From the NCBI GenBank assembly GCA_028292345.1, contig JAQGMN010000385.1:1-15385 (forward strand): a stretch of 15,385 bases of DNA, written 5' to 3'. Under the pieces are notes generated by a model, which saw nothing but the letters and a program-made list of their open reading frames with translations, ran no database searches and was not told the origin of the DNA. Positions 14,941 to 15,385 of this stretch are shown piece by piece (the first letter of the stretch is position 1; every line of letters starts with the position of its first letter). The position numbers and the translations under genes are program-made. Origin of the DNA: Polaromonas sp. Lineage in GTDB: Bacteria; Pseudomonadota; Gammaproteobacteria; Burkholderiales; Burkholderiaceae_C.

Positions 14941-15385
14941 CCGGAACTCCTCAACCCGACGTGCAGCCGACGCCCGACCAGTTGTCGATTGCCCGGCTGG
15001 TGCCCCAGGGCGCGCGCGTGCTCGACCTGGGCTGCGGCAACGGCGCGCTGCTCGACCACCTGATCCGGGAGCGCGGCTGCTCGGGCTACGGCGCCGAGAT
15101 TGACGACGCCAACGTGCAAGCCTGCGTGGCGCGCGGCGTCAACGTGATCCAGTTCAACCTGGAAGACGGCCTGGCGCTGTTCGGCGACGATTCCTTCGAC
15201 GTCGTGCTGCAGATCGACACCCTGCAGCACTTGCGCAATGCCGAAGTCATGCTGCGCGAAACGGCGCGCGTCGGCCGCATCGGCATCGTCGCCTTTCCCA
15301 ACTTCGGCCACTGGCCGAACCGGCTGGCGGTGCTGCGCGGGCGCATGCCGGTGACCAAGGTGCTGCCCTACCAGTGGTACGACAC
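14937..15385 (+). CDS. metW: Methionine biosynthesis protein MetW (partial, runs off the window)
   Basis: The first 149 codons of MetW, a SAM-dependent methyltransferase-fold protein encoded next to metX in many proteobacteria. Motif I is [12 protein letters not shown] (about residues 28-39). [34 protein letters not shown] and [23 protein letters not shown] are typical of the family. The ATG at 14937 overlaps the metX stop by 4 nt, so the pair is translationally coupled and under the same SAM-II leader. The last residues seen are YQWYDT; from family length about 50 residues are missing beyond the window. Its exact role in methionine synthesis is thought to be support of MetX, not a known methylation. 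Confidence 0.95.

Overview
The window looks like chromosomal DNA of a beta-proteobacterium of the order Burkholderiales, most likely Comamonadaceae and close to Polaromonas. The basis is GC-rich codon use, the character of the proteins, the rpmH-rnpA-yidD-yidC-mnmE order, and two repeat types that I associate from memory with that family. No phage, plasmid, IS or CRISPR signature is visible. Nearly all genes are housekeeping genes. The unusual content lies in the leaders and in extra DNA inside otherwise ordinary genes.

Layout. Positions 1-4349 (+) hold the classical ribosome/membrane-insertion cluster: rpmH, rnpA, yidD, yidC and mnmE, with 4-nt overlaps joining rnpA/yidD/yidC. Positions 4500-4991 (+) encode a lone cyclic-nucleotide-binding-fold protein. 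The following 310-bp gap holds two palindromic structures. Positions 7848-5303 (-) are a two-gene unit: a KefB/KefC-type antiporter followed by a secreted SixA-like histidine phosphatase. Divergent from it, 7942-10257 (+) is an LPS unit, kdsD-kdsC-lptC (Kdo synthesis and LPS export). Facing it across a 12-bp-stem terminator is a glycine-rich RRM RNA-binding protein (10928-10470, -). Next on the minus strand is an Amt ammonium transporter (12453-11251) with a sigma-54-type promoter. On the plus strand there follow a TMEM165/GDT1-family manganese/cation exporter (12837-13403) and metX-metW (13567 to the window end; metW is cut off).

Regulation. Two riboswitches sit 665 bp apart. A yybP-ykoY manganese aptamer (12625-12755) precedes the GDT1-family gene, and its leader ends in a hairpin that covers a GGAG motif. 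A SAM-II aptamer (13420-13470) precedes metX and is followed by a textbook intrinsic terminator before the start codon. In both, a good -10 hexamer lies immediately before the aptamer. The amt promoter region carries a -24/-12 element and a large inverted repeat built of GGTGC/GCACC half-sites.

Most interesting pattern. Three core enzymes, MnmE, KdsC and MetX, each contain an in-frame palindromic extra segment (about 22, 17 and 74 codons) at a loop-like position, with catalytic motifs intact. The mnmE segment resembles an intergenic repeat found 1.2 kb away. The metX segment is flanked by 13-bp direct repeats exactly 62 codons apart. Together they suggest small repeats that can enter coding regions without destroying them, comparable to the Rickettsia palindromic elements. 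This is an inference to be tested by alignment with close relatives.
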